Origin: JBDROX01 sp043809645
Lineage (GTDB): Bacteria; Patescibacteriota; Patescibacteriia; Magasanikbacterales; UBA922
Assembly: GCA_043809645.1 (NCBI GenBank)
Contig: JBDROX010000036.1
Location: forward strand, 1-64,000
Direction of reading: 5' to 3'
DNA: 64,000 nucleotides
The first letter of the stretch is position 1. Every line of letters begins with the position of its first letter. The notes beneath the pieces were generated by a model. That model did not search any database, was not told the origin of the DNA, and saw nothing but the letters and a program-made list of their open reading frames with translations. A program made the position numbers and the translations under genes. Positions 8,627-16,361 of the stretch are shown here, piece after piece.

Positions 8627-9214
8627 TTACTTCTTTGGGAAGTACTGATTTTTGAGTGACATAATCTTGTCTGCACGTATCTTCGCTTCTTGTTCTAAGA
8701 AAAATATATTAATACCTGGCAAAATTTTCAGCCATTCCAGGAGGAGTTTAAAAATACTTTTTACCTTACCCTTCGCAGAACTCAAAATGGCTCGAATTTT
8801 GAAAGCCGTTTCTTCACCTTTTATCTTGAATTCTTGTTGCTGCACTGGTGTGAGTTCCTTGAATGCATCAGCGAGACCATCTTCCATAATTTTCTCAACT
8901 TTCATTGTGATCTCATCTCTAACCTGAGGAACAGCTGTAAGTTTTTTCTTTTTTGTCCGTCTCAATTTCTTTCTCAGAGAATCAATTCCTTGGTCTATAG
9001 TTTCAACTTTTTGTACAGAAGGATCTATTTCTGGGGAGACTTCTGGAACTCTTTGTACTTCTGGTCGTGAAATTTCTGGTATTGTTTCTGAAAGTGGCAG
9101 GGTAGTTTCTGATATTGGAGATATTAGAGGAGGAACAGCTTCTACTGGGGCTGCCTGAGATGTGTTAAAGTCAAGAACCGGAATCTCTTTTGGGTTTGGG
9201 TTTGTTGTAGCCAT
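8627..9214 (-). CDS. Conserved hypothetical partner of the TraD-like ATPase
   Basis: 195 aa. The first ~75 residues are rich in Pro, Glu, Thr and Ser (low complexity). A basic patch KLRRTKKKKL follows, then a helical domain (~90-195) with a hydrophobic stretch near LLLEWLKILPGINIFFLEQE that may associate with the membrane. No known family recognised. First gene of the minus-strand run that continues with the ATPase, with a promoter and inverted repeat upstream (9241-9320). Confidence 0.6.
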   Translation of the reverse strand: MATTNPNPKEIPVLDFNTSQAAPVEAVPPLISPISETTLPLSETIPEISRPEVQRVPEVSPEIDPSVQKVETIDQGIDSLRKKLRRTKKKKLTAVPQVRDEITMKVEKIMEDGLADAFKELTPVQQQEFKIKGEETAFKIRAILSSAKGKVKSIFKLLLEWLKILPGINIFFLEQEAKIRADKIMSLKNQYFPKK

Positions 9215-9240
9215 AAGTCACGATGTACAAATCACAAGAC

Positions 9241-9321
9241 ACATATCAAAATTAATACAGCATATTGGAGGCATATATTTGATATGTGGAGTGTATTACG
9301 TGTTATATAGAATAGTATACC
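9241..9321 (-). promoter_or_regulatory. Promoter and leader inverted repeat of the TraD-like operon
   Basis: On the minus strand a TATACT box (9321-9316) precedes the operon. Between it and the ATG at 9214 is a perfect 10-bp inverted repeat, ACATATCAAA (9241-9250) and TTTGATATGT (9278-9287), with a 27-nt loop. It would form a leader hairpin or a two-site operator. The rest of 9215-9405 shows no gene. Confidence 0.4.
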
Positions 9322-9405
9322 AGAAGCAAAGAAAATTGACTATAAGTTTAGTAGAAGTAGTGAAAAATTAAACAGCATTGTGAAACGTACACATGCAATA
9401 TAATG

Positions 9406-10260
9406 TTACTTTTCAAAAAAGATGGGAATTTCCAGTGCATCATCATATTTTGGAAGGTCAGATGGATTATCTTTCTGTAGAATAAGTGTTCCACGGTCGT
9501 AGAGTGCTGGCACCTCGAAATGAAGTTCCCCCTTGAACGGAACGAATTCTTCTGTCATCCATTCATCCTGCGCAGTAATATACCCTTCTGCAATGATTTT
9601 ACCATCCCAGTCTGTGAGAATGACAGGTGCATCACCCTCGAAATACCATACTCCTCTGGCTTGTCCAGTGATCTGAAGAGGGCTCGAAATCCCAGTGTTT
9701 GGTCGTGGAGAATCAATTCGTATACTATCAGCTTTTTCAAGCTCATTTCCAATATTTTCTGTAAATGTTTCCCTACCATGACTACAGCTTCTCGGATAGC
9801 TTTCCATGATTGGATTTTCAGCCTCAACGCAGTCAGAGAATGTTAAAATAGTGGAAGAATCATCTGAGTCAATACTACTTTGAATCAAGTTTTTTGAGAG
9901 AAAAAAGAAAACAACAATTCCCAGAATAAATAGGCCGAGAAGTACTAGCATCATTTTTTTCTTCAAGTCAATCTCTTTTTTTGTCATCGACCTGAGGTCT
10001 TTCTCATGTTTTTTCTCCAGAGATGCTCCCAAAGCAACGCCGATCGGTAATCCAAGAGCTGGACCTAGGGCAATATTACCAATTGCAATGCCAAAAGGTA
10101 TGCCAATTGCAATGCCAATTGCAATGCCAAGGCTCATGTAGTGACCTTTTGGATGTTTTCCTGTCCTCTTAAATTCCTCCTGTTTTATTTTGAATGCTGG
10201 TATAGATACTATTCCAATAATAATTATCATTGCGAGAATGAGTAACTGCGCTGTATACAT
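9406..10260 (-). CDS. Membrane-anchored Gmad2 domain protein with glycine zipper
   Basis: 284 aa. Segments: an N-terminal hydrophobic helix (1-22), a glycine-zipper segment (GIAIGIAIGIPFGIAIG, ~48-80), another TM helix (~105-125), a short CPR motif (CVEAENPIMESYPRSC), and a C-terminal Gmad2 immunoglobulin-like domain (~178-284) starting SIRIDSPRPNTGISSPLQITG. Gmad2 domains are found on bacterial envelope and germination/sporulation-type proteins and are thought to bind partners or wall. It is a close paralogue of the split gene at 11477-12535, probably by tandem duplication. Confidence 0.8.
   Translation of the reverse strand: MYTAQLLILAMIIIIGIVSIPAFKIKQEEFKRTGKHPKGHYMSLGIAIGIAIGIPFGIAIGNIALGPALGLPIGVALGASLEKKHEKDLRSMTKKEIDLKKKMMLVLLGLFILGIVVFFFLSKNLIQSSIDSDDSSTILTFSDCVEAENPIMESYPRSCSHGRETFTENIGNELEKADSIRIDSPRPNTGISSPLQITGQARGVWYFEGDAPVILTDWDGKIIAEGYITAQDEWMTEEFVPFKGELHFEVPALYDRGTLILQKDNPSDLPKYDDALEIPIFFEK
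10081..10128 (-). repeat. In-frame 12-mer repeat encoding the glycine zipper
   Basis: AATTGCAATGCC occurs at 10081-10092, 10105-10116 and 10117-10128, the last two in direct tandem. Each unit encodes GIAI on the minus strand. Loss or gain of units would change the zipper length without breaking the frame. Confidence 0.6.
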
Positions 10261-10269
10261 ACTGTTTAC

Positions 10270-10749
10270 TTATTGGATAATAATATTAGTGCTACCTGGA
10301 AGTCGCTCTCTAATAATCTTGAGATCCTGCTCTGAATATGGATTGCCAGAGAGGCGAAGCCATTTCAATTTTTTTAGATTTCCGATCTCATGTGGAAGTC
10401 CTGTAATTCCGTTGTTTGAGAGGTCGAGGAGTTCGAGATCTTCTAGCTGTCCAACTTCTGCCGGGACGCCTGTCATAATATTGTCACTCAGATCAAGAAC
10501 TTTTAGGTTTTTAAGCTTATTAATTTCTGCTGGGATGGCACCGCCAATTTCATTTCCAGAAAGGTCAAGCTCTTCAAGCTTTTTATTCTTGAAAACATCG
10601 GCAGGGATTTCTTTTAGTTCCTGATTGCTGAGATCAAGTTTGAGGCTATTTGCAATTTCGACATCTCCGTCTGTTTCAGCAGTATCATTCAGACTACAGC
10701 CAGTGAATAGGACGGTGATAGCGATGAGAGGGAGGAGGTATTTTTTCAT
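10270..10749 (-). CDS. Leucine-rich-repeat lipoprotein
   Basis: 159 aa from the ATG at 10747-10749. The start MKKYLLPLIAITVLFTGCS is a lipoprotein signal with lipobox LFTGC, so it should be lipidated by Lgt (encoded at 23398). Residues ~40-150 hold about five leucine-rich repeats (LDLSNQELKEIP, LDLSGNEIGG, LDLSDNIMTGVP, LDLSNNGITGLP, LRLSGNP). A longer frame reaches 10830 but the lipoprotein start is decisive. Likely an externally displayed binding protein; the ligand is unknown. Confidence 0.82.
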   Translation of the reverse strand: MKKYLLPLIAITVLFTGCSLNDTAETDGDVEIANSLKLDLSNQELKEIPADVFKNKKLEELDLSGNEIGGAIPAEINKLKNLKVLDLSDNIMTGVPAEVGQLEDLELLDLSNNGITGLPHEIGNLKKLKWLRLSGNPYSEQDLKIIRERLPGSTNIIIQ

Positions 10750-10759
10750 ATATTTTTTA

Positions 10760-10963
10760 TTACGATTTTGGTACGATGCGAGCGAAATACATGCCAAGGA
10801 GTACAAGTACCGTACCAATATACACAACATAATTTGACACTGTATATGATTTTGTTATTATCGAGCCAAGACGGTAAAGAAGGAGAGCAAGACCAATAAT
10901 AAAAAGGGCAATACCAACTTTTTTAAATTTTACGGGTACGAAACCTGTCGGCTCATTTGGCAT
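10760..10963 (-). CDS. Small two-TM membrane protein (67 aa)
   Basis: Two hydrophobic helices (VGIALFIIGLALLLYRLG and YVVYIGTVLVLLGMYFARI) with a short loop between. No known family recognised. It lies 10 nt before the LRR lipoprotein start and 11 nt after the 76-aa membrane protein, inside the envelope cluster. Confidence 0.6.
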   Translation of the reverse strand: MPNEPTGFVPVKFKKVGIALFIIGLALLLYRLGSIITKSYTVSNYVVYIGTVLVLLGMYFARIVPKS

Positions 10964-10974
10964 ATGAGAAGGTG

Positions 10975-11205
10975 TTACGAATCTTTTTTAAGCAATAAAT
11001 AGACTCCATAGGGGAAGAGGGTGAATATGCCAAGAACACCAATAAGACCAACAAAGCCAAGGATAATATTTATCACATGACTAAATGTCGCTACCTCCGG
11101 CTCTCTTCCAGTGATAACATTTGAAATAGAGAATATAACAAGGGATCCAATAATAAGGATGAATGGAAGAGAGATAAAGAGTGGTCCTTTAGTTGTTTTT
11201 TTCAT
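10975..11205 (-). CDS. Small two-TM membrane protein (76 aa)
   Basis: Residues ~9-30 and ~45-70 are hydrophobic helices; both ends are basic (MKKTTKG..., ...LLKKDS). The ATG directly abuts the stop codon of the DUF2164 gene (11206), indicating coupling. Function unknown. Confidence 0.62.
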   Translation of the reverse strand: MKKTTKGPLFISLPFILIIGSLVIFSISNVITGREPEVATFSHVINIILGFVGLIGVLGIFTLFPYGVYLLLKKDS

Positions 11206-11460
11206 CTATTTTTGTTTCAAAAGATCTAAATCAATTTCAATATCATCGGAGTGCTGGCGGAGTGCGGCAGATGCATTATCTATACCTTCATTATAGATGT
11301 GCTCTCCAATATTGTCTAGGAAAAAATCTAGAATTTCTTCAGCAGCGATCACACCGATCTGCTCATCTCGCTCATTATCAAAAAAACTAATAATTTTTTC
11401 TATAGAAGTTTCTCTTTTATCTTTTGGAAGAAAATCCCATTTTCGTTTGATTTCGTCCAT
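11206..11460 (-). CDS. DUF2164 family protein
   Basis: 84 aa. Matches the DUF2164 pattern: KRETSIEKIISFFDNERDEQIG, then AEEILDFFLDNIGEHIYNEGIDNA with the family hallmark YN.G..DA. Small helical soluble protein of unknown function. It sits within the envelope cluster between the Gmad2 fragment and small membrane proteins. Confidence 0.8.
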   Translation of the reverse strand: MDEIKRKWDFLPKDKRETSIEKIISFFDNERDEQIGVIAAEEILDFFLDNIGEHIYNEGIDNASAALRQHSDDIEIDLDLLKQK

Positions 11461-11476
11461 ATGTGTCGGAAGTTTT

Positions 11477-11806
11477 TTATTGGATAATCACAGGAATCTC
11501 GAGTGCATCGTCATTTTCTCGCAGGTCAGATGGGTTGTCTTTCTGGAGTATCAGTGTTCCTTTGTCACTATAGCTTTCTTGTTTTTCAAACGTGAGTGTT
11601 CCTTTGAATGGGACGAAGTCCTCTGTCATCCATTCTCCTTGTGCCACACCAAACCCTTCTGCAATAATGAGTCCGTCCCAGTTTGTAAGAATGATAGGGA
11701 AGTCTCCTTCAAAGAACCATGTGCCACGGGCTTCTCCTGTGATTTGGAGTGGGCTAGAGATGGTTGCGTTTGGGCGAGGGGAGTAGACACGGATGATATT
11801 CGTCAA
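11477..11806 (-). pseudogene. Gmad2 domain cut off from its gene by an in-frame UGA
   Basis: 109 codons that form a complete Gmad2 domain (IIRVYSPRPNATISSPLQIT ... DDALEIPVI), very similar to the C-terminus of the protein at 9406-10260. It is in the same frame as the gene at 11810-12535 and follows its TGA (11810-11812) after a single Ala codon. A TTG at 11804-11806 could allow reinitiation. Most likely the two parts are one gene of ~350 codons broken by a recent nonsense mutation; low-level readthrough or reinitiation are alternatives. Confidence 0.7.
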
Positions 11807-11809
11807 AGC

Positions 11810-12535
11810 TCATGATTCATAGTCAAAAAAGATACTTTCATTGCGTCCCATCTTTAGCAAAACTGAATGTTCAAATTTTTCTACTGTATCTACTACTTCA
11901 TTATTGGACATCAGTCCTCTTACAATTTGTTCGTCCTGGATTTGCCAATCTGAAGGATATTGAAAAAAAATACCGAAATTTTCATTTGTATATGAAATCA
12001 TCTTATCGCTCGTAGAAGTAATTTTTACCACAGACGAGCACTGACCATCCAGGCATTCGCATGGATACTTCCTATACTTATCACACTCAGAACAATCGCA
12101 ATCACTTCCCAGCTTGCAACTAGATGAATAGCTGGCACTCTCTTCTGGGCCTGGAGAGTGGTTCCACATCGGGCAGACGACTACACATCCATTATTTCTG
12201 CAGGATGCACTGTACGGGCAGTTCGATTGGATCGCATATTCCATTGGTACACTACAATCCGAAGATACTTCGCAAGTACTTCCTACAGGTTTTTGAATAC
12301 TTTCTGTATAGGCTCTATCTCCATGACGACATTGCCGAGGGTAGCTCTCCATGATCGGGTTTCCAGCGTTCACACATTCTTCGAAGGTGTTTACTACTCC
12401 AGAAGGCACCTGAGGAGCAGAATTATCTCTCCCTTCTCGGACTTTTGGCATGATGAGGAAGAATATAATAAAGACTATGAGAATTCCAGGGAGTATGACA
12501 ACAATAAAGTTTTTTATTGTTGGTTTGGTATTCAT
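11810..12535 (-). CDS. Secreted Cys-rich protein, N-terminal part of split Gmad2 gene
   Basis: 241 aa. N-terminal anchor FIVVILPGILIVFIIFFLI (9-27), the CPR motif CVNAGNPIMESYPRQC as in the paralogue at 9406, then two Cys-rich modules (~75-165) with CxxxxDC and CPYSASCRNNGC patterns that suggest disulfides, and finally a PsbP-like start (YTNENFGIFFQYPSDWQI). The frame ends in TGA and the Gmad2 domain resumes in the same frame at once. Exported, membrane tethered. Confidence 0.7.
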   Translation of the reverse strand: MNTKPTIKNFIVVILPGILIVFIIFFLIMPKVREGRDNSAPQVPSGVVNTFEECVNAGNPIMESYPRQCRHGDRAYTESIQKPVGSTCEVSSDCSVPMEYAIQSNCPYSASCRNNGCVVVCPMWNHSPGPEESASYSSSCKLGSDCDCSECDKYRKYPCECLDGQCSSVVKITSTSDKMISYTNENFGIFFQYPSDWQIQDEQIVRGLMSNNEVVDTVEKFEHSVLLKMGRNESIFFDYES

Positions 12536-12540
12536 AGATT

Positions 12541-12741
12541 TTATTTTTTGCTAGTCCTCTCCACGATTAACAGAAAGTCTACTTTTGCCGTGGCTCCCAT
12601 GAGTTGGAATGTTGGTTTTACATTTGGAATGACAGAAAGAACTTCTCCATCGAGATTATTGAGGAACTGCTCCAAATAATCTTGCATATTATCACTCTTG
12701 ACATCTATACGATGCACTTTATATTTCTTTTTTTCTTCCAT
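12541..12741 (-). CDS. Small conserved hypothetical (66 aa)
   Basis: A 66-residue soluble protein of alternating charged and hydrophobic stretches ending KVDFLLIVERTSKK, with a central FLNNLDGEVLSVIPNV. It resembles short DUF4177-like alpha/beta proteins and I recall similar CPR sequences, but no function. It is 5 nt upstream of the split Gmad2 gene. Confidence 0.6.
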   Translation of the reverse strand: MEEKKKYKVHRIDVKSDNMQDYLEQFLNNLDGEVLSVIPNVKPTFQLMGATAKVDFLLIVERTSKK

Positions 12742-12769
12742 ATGTTTCTATTAAAAATAGTAAGTAGTC

Positions 12770-12930
12770 TATTTGCTGTTTAGTCTCATAAAAAACATCG
12801 ACGAAAACATCATAGCAGAAATAAGAAATATGGCTCCGTCAGAGGTGTTTCCTTCAAAAAAATAATTAATACTTGGGAGTAAGAATGCGAAAGCGGAGAT
12901 GAGTCATGGATATGGTCCATGAAACCAAGA
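12770..12930 (-). pseudogene. Possible remnant of a small membrane protein gene
   Basis: Read on the minus strand, the frame ending at TAG (12770-12772) encodes a hydrophobic stretch with AFAFLLPSINYFFEGN and IFLISAMMFSSMFFMRL, typical of two TM helices. It has no start codon, and an in-frame TGA (12904-12906) and then TAA interrupt it upstream. It looks like a decayed gene end; a chance hydrophobic frame is possible. Confidence 0.3.
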
Positions 12931-13035
12931 TTATTTTTCTCTGTTCATATGCATATATTAAGAAAAAAATTATGTTAATCCTATTCAGAGTAAATATGCT
13001 ACGAAAATTCTTTTCATCTCTTACTACTAAGCTCT

Positions 13036-13266
13036 CTACAATTTTAATTCTTCAATACTTTTATCTAAAGCCTCTTCAATCTCACCCAATGGATCATCAG
13101 GTTTTGTGTAATCAGGAGGATATACTTTTTCAATGATTTCCTCCAAATCTTTTATAGGATCAGCAGGTTTAGTGTCCTCAACTAATTCATCAATGAAATC
13201 CTTCTTTTTTTCTTTAATTTCTGCATCGGGTGTTTGGGATTTTATCTCTCCCTTCTGTTTTTTCAT
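13036..13266 (-). CDS. Small acidic hypothetical protein (76 aa)
   Basis: Charged, Lys/Glu/Asp-rich protein without TM segments (for example KDLEEIIEKVYPPDYTKPDD), probably largely disordered. Its ATG overlaps the cysS stop codon as ATGA (13263-13266), so it is coupled to cysS. No family recognised. Confidence 0.6.
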   Translation of the reverse strand: MKKQKGEIKSQTPDAEIKEKKKDFIDELVEDTKPADPIKDLEEIIEKVYPPDYTKPDDPLGEIEEALDKSIEELKL

Positions 13267-14630
13267 AGAACTATATTTTTTATTATTTGCTTTCCTTGAT
13301 GGTCTTCAATACTATACCCAAGCTTTTCAAGCTTATCACGCAATCTATCAGACTCCTCAAAATTCTTCTCATCTCTTGCCTTCTGTCTCTGATCCAGAAG
13401 TCCCTGCACTTCTTCAGGAATAGCAACGTCTCCTTCATGAGAAATGAGGCCGAGGCCGAGGATTTTGTCGAACTTGGTGATCATCTCTTGATTTATGGCT
13501 TTCTCCTTCAGTCCTTTTGACAGAGCAGCAAGTGCCTCTGCAGTATTCAGATTATCTGATAGTGCATCGAAGAATGCCTTCTCCACAAGTGGATCTCCTG
13601 GCGCATCTTCTGGAAGGTCTTTTATTTTTCTTCTGAGATTCTTCAGCCCTTGCTCAGCAGCCTCTATAGCTTCCCAAGAGAACGTGAGCTGCTTACGATA
13701 GTGCACCTGCAGGAGGAAGAATCGATAGGCTAGGGGAGTGAGCCCTTTTTCTTCGAGAGTTGCTAGTGTGAGGAAATTATTTTCTGACTTTGACATTTTA
13801 TCCTTTTCTGTCAGGAGGAACTCACCATGCATCCAAACATTCACCCATGGTTTTTTCCCAGTTGCAGCCTCGCTCTGCGCGATTTCATTACTGTGATGCA
13901 CTGGAATATGGTCGATGCCACCACAGTGAATATCGAACTGCTCGCCAAGATATTTCGTAGCCATAGCAGAGCACTCTATATGCCAGCCTGGAAATCCTTT
14001 TTTCCCAAAAGCATCCCATTCCATTTGGCGCGCTCTACCATCCTTAGAAAATTTCCAAAGAGCAAAGTCATGTGCATTTTTCTTTTCACCAATACCCACT
14101 CGAGCACCTGCCTCCAGATGTTGCTTGTCGAGCTGTGCGAGCGCACCATAGTCGTCTATAGTTGTCGTATCAAAATAGATACCGTCAGATGTTTCATAGG
14201 TGTGTCCGCCATCAATAAGTTTTTGTACGAGATTAATCTGTTCCTGAATATTGTCTGTAGCTTTGCACCAGATGGTTGGCTCTAGAATATTGAGCGCTGC
14301 AATGTCATTTTTAAAGGCCTCTGTGTAGAACTCTGCAATCTCCCATGCTGTCTTTCCTTCACGCTTCGCACCCTTCTCCATTTTATCTTCTCCACTGTCA
14401 GCATCATCTGTCAGATGACCAACATCTGTGATATTCATCACATGATTGACGTCATATCCTTTGTATTTGAGCATTCGACGCAGAATATCTTCGAACACAT
14501 ATGTCCTCAGATTTCCCAGATGGGCATAGTGATACACAGTTGGGCCGCAGGTATAGAGGCCGACCTGTTTTCCCTGAATAGGTACAAATTCTTCTTTCTC
14601 CCTTGTTCTGGTATTGTAAAAATTGAGCAT
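13263..14630 (-). CDS. cysS: Cysteine-tRNA ligase
   Basis: 455 aa, normal length. N-terminal GLYTCGPTVYHYAHLGNLRT carries the zinc-binding Cys and the HIGH-type motif (HLGN). Further zinc ligands are in GWHIECSAM and GGIDHIPVHHSNE, and KMSKSENN is the KMSKS signature. Cytoplasmic class I enzyme that charges tRNA-Cys. It has its own promoter (14656-14661) and ends in TGA, which shows that UGA is a real stop in this genome. Confidence 0.96.
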   Translation of the reverse strand: MLNFYNTRTREKEEFVPIQGKQVGLYTCGPTVYHYAHLGNLRTYVFEDILRRMLKYKGYDVNHVMNITDVGHLTDDADSGEDKMEKGAKREGKTAWEIAEFYTEAFKNDIAALNILEPTIWCKATDNIQEQINLVQKLIDGGHTYETSDGIYFDTTTIDDYGALAQLDKQHLEAGARVGIGEKKNAHDFALWKFSKDGRARQMEWDAFGKKGFPGWHIECSAMATKYLGEQFDIHCGGIDHIPVHHSNEIAQSEAATGKKPWVNVWMHGEFLLTEKDKMSKSENNFLTLATLEEKGLTPLAYRFFLLQVHYRKQLTFSWEAIEAAEQGLKNLRRKIKDLPEDAPGDPLVEKAFFDALSDNLNTAEALAALSKGLKEKAINQEMITKFDKILGLGLISHEGDVAIPEEVQGLLDQRQKARDEKNFEESDRLRDKLEKLGYSIEDHQGKQIIKNIVL

Positions 14631-14655
14631 AAAAATTTTTAAAATGATTGGGTTT

Positions 14656-14661
14656 ATTATA
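14656..14661 (-). promoter_or_regulatory. cysS -10 box (TATAAT)
   Basis: Minus-strand TATAAT 26 nt upstream of the cysS ATG. It lies back to back with the pilM promoter at 14699-14707, defining a divergent promoter region. Confidence 0.55.
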
Positions 14662-14698
14662 GTGTGAATAGGGGAGAGTGTAAAGCATACGGATAATA

Positions 14699-14707
14699 TG
14701 GTATAAT
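14699..14707 (+). promoter_or_regulatory. Extended -10 promoter (TGGTATAAT) of the pilus locus
   Basis: TGGTATAAT about 75 nt before the pilM ATG. The AT-rich leader (14714-14781) shows no strong hairpin. Confidence 0.55.
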
Positions 14708-14781
14708 CGAATTAATCAAAATTCTTTGGGGGTTATAAAATATTTTGAATTTATAATTTGGAATTTTGAATTTATTTTATT

Positions 14782-15912
14782 ATGTCATTATTTTCTCACA
14801 ATCAAGACGCATATCTCGGTATAGACATTGGTGCACATGGAATGAAGTGTGTCGAATTGCACAAGACCAAGGGTCGTCCACAGCTCTGGACGTATGGTAT
14901 TGCATCAGAACCATTGGATATTCATCCCCCTGTGCCTGTTGAGAAGACCCCAGAGCAGCTCATGAAAGAAACAAAGTCTGATGTCCTGGGAGAAGGGCAA
15001 CAAACTGGTGTGGCAGTGCCACAGCCGGATGATCCACGTGTAAAGAAGTATGCAGCCATGCTCAAGAACCTTATAGAACAATCAAAGGTTACAACCAGGC
15101 AGGCTACAGCAAGCCTTCCGATTTCAGAAGTTTTTCATACTATGCTTACACTTCCTGTGGTTGAAAAGAAAGATGTGGAAGGAATCATCCAGGCAGAGAT
15201 TCAGAAGTTTCTACATAGGCCTGTGGATGAGATGCAGATCATGCACCAGATGGTGCCAACGGAAAATAAGAATCACATGAGAGTGCTCGTCACTGCTGCC
15301 ACGAAGAGTATTATCTCTTTTTATACAGCCATTTTTCAAAAGGCTGGACTAGAGCTTCGAGAACTCGAGACAGAAGCATTTGCACTAGAGAGATCACTTG
15401 TTGGTAGGGACACATCAAATGTTTTTATTGTAGACATTGGATCAGAACGCACAAATTTTTTTGTGATTTCAGAAAGTCTCCCAATTATTCATAGAAGTAT
15501 CAATATTGGAGGGGACAGACTGACAGCGCATCTCCAAGAAATTCTTGGAGTTGACGCCATAATAGTGGATGAACTCAAGCGAGACATGTCTCGGCTTGGT
15601 TCCAGTGATATTACATCAGATATCATGGAGCGTATTATCAACCCGATTACAAAAGAAGTAAAGTACAGTCTTGATGTATTTCTAAGACAGAACGGGGAAT
15701 CAAAGCGTCCTGAGAAAATTGTTCTCACAGGAGGGTCAAGTGTTATTCCTTATATTGCAAAACGACTCACTGATGAGTTCCAAATAAAGGCGTTTGTCGG
15801 AGATCCGTGGGCACGTGTTGTACACCAGCAGGGACTCAAGCCTGTCCTAGATGCAATTGGACCAAGGATGGCAGTTAGCATTGGTTTAGCGCTACGCAAT
15901 ATTGTAGAATAG
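14782..15912 (+). CDS. pilM: Type IV pilus assembly protein PilM
   Basis: 376 aa, actin-like ATPase fold. N-terminal phosphate-1 motif YLGIDIGAHGMKCVEL, later VFIVDIGSERTNFFVI (phosphate 2) and IVLTGGSSVIPYIAKRL (adenosine motif) match PilM/FtsA-like proteins. PilM is a cytoplasmic platform protein binding the PilN tail. The usual pilN/pilO genes do not follow; instead come a REC protein, a pilin and pilD, so the locus is rearranged. Confidence 0.88.
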   Translation: MSLFSHNQDAYLGIDIGAHGMKCVELHKTKGRPQLWTYGIASEPLDIHPPVPVEKTPEQLMKETKSDVLGEGQQTGVAVPQPDDPRVKKYAAMLKNLIEQSKVTTRQATASLPISEVFHTMLTLPVVEKKDVEGIIQAEIQKFLHRPVDEMQIMHQMVPTENKNHMRVLVTAATKSIISFYTAIFQKAGLELRELETEAFALERSLVGRDTSNVFIVDIGSERTNFFVISESLPIIHRSINIGGDRLTAHLQEILGVDAIIVDELKRDMSRLGSSDITSDIMERIINPITKEVKYSLDVFLRQNGESKRPEKIVLTGGSSVIPYIAKRLTDEFQIKAFVGDPWARVVHQQGLKPVLDAIGPRMAVSIGLALRNIVE

Positions 15913-15941
15913 TCACAATATTGAATATTTATTTATATTCA

Positions 15942-15950
15942 TGATATACT
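15942..15950 (+). promoter_or_regulatory. Extended -10 promoter (TGATATACT) for the response regulator
   Basis: TGATATACT ends 24 nt before the ATG at 15975, implying a leader of ~17 nt. Confidence 0.55.
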
Positions 15951-15974
15951 TTCAGAAGTTAATAAATTATACAT

Positions 15975-16358
15975 ATGGCAAAAAATAAAATACAAGTCCA
16001 TATCATCGAAGATGACACGTTTCTAGTGAATATTTATAAAACAAAGTTTGAGATGGAAGGATTTAGTGTTTCAGTTTCAGAAAATGGAGAGGCAGGTCTT
16101 GCTGCTGTAAAGAAAAAACAGCCAGATATCATTCTTTTGGATATTCTCATGCCAAAGATGGATGGATTCACTGTACTAAAGAAACTAAAGGCAGATAAGA
16201 ATTTGAAAGACGTTCCCGTAATACTCCTCACAAATCTTGGGCAGAAGAATGATGTAGAGAAAGGGATTGATTTGGGAGCGGTTGACTACCTCATTAAAGC
16301 ACATTTTAAGCCATCGGAAACTGTGGCAAAAGTCAAAAAAGTTTTAAAACTGAAATAA
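15975..16358 (+). CDS. Stand-alone response regulator receiver (REC) protein
   Basis: 127 aa, a CheY-like domain with no output domain. Acidic pocket E12-D13-D14, phospho-acceptor D56 (IILLDILMP), switch T86 and K108 are all present. No histidine kinase is near. The stop is 3 nt before the pilin start, so it is co-transcribed with pilus genes and may control pilus motor activity (inference). Confidence 0.9.
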   Translation: MAKNKIQVHIIEDDTFLVNIYKTKFEMEGFSVSVSENGEAGLAAVKKKQPDIILLDILMPKMDGFTVLKKLKADKNLKDVPVILLTNLGQKNDVEKGIDLGAVDYLIKAHFKPSETVAKVKKVLKLK

Positions 16359-16361
16359 TCT

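Noticed and set aside
10190..10624. 144-codon plus-strand ORF antisense to the LRR gene
   Set aside because: It mirrors the leucine-rich repeats (Ser/Arg/Phe-rich), a usual artefact of repeats on the other strand.
11810..11812. UGA recoded as Gly or Trp (alternative genetic code)
   Set aside because: cysS, rlmN and ATGA-overlapping genes use UGA as a normal stop; recoding would fuse them to unrelated frames.
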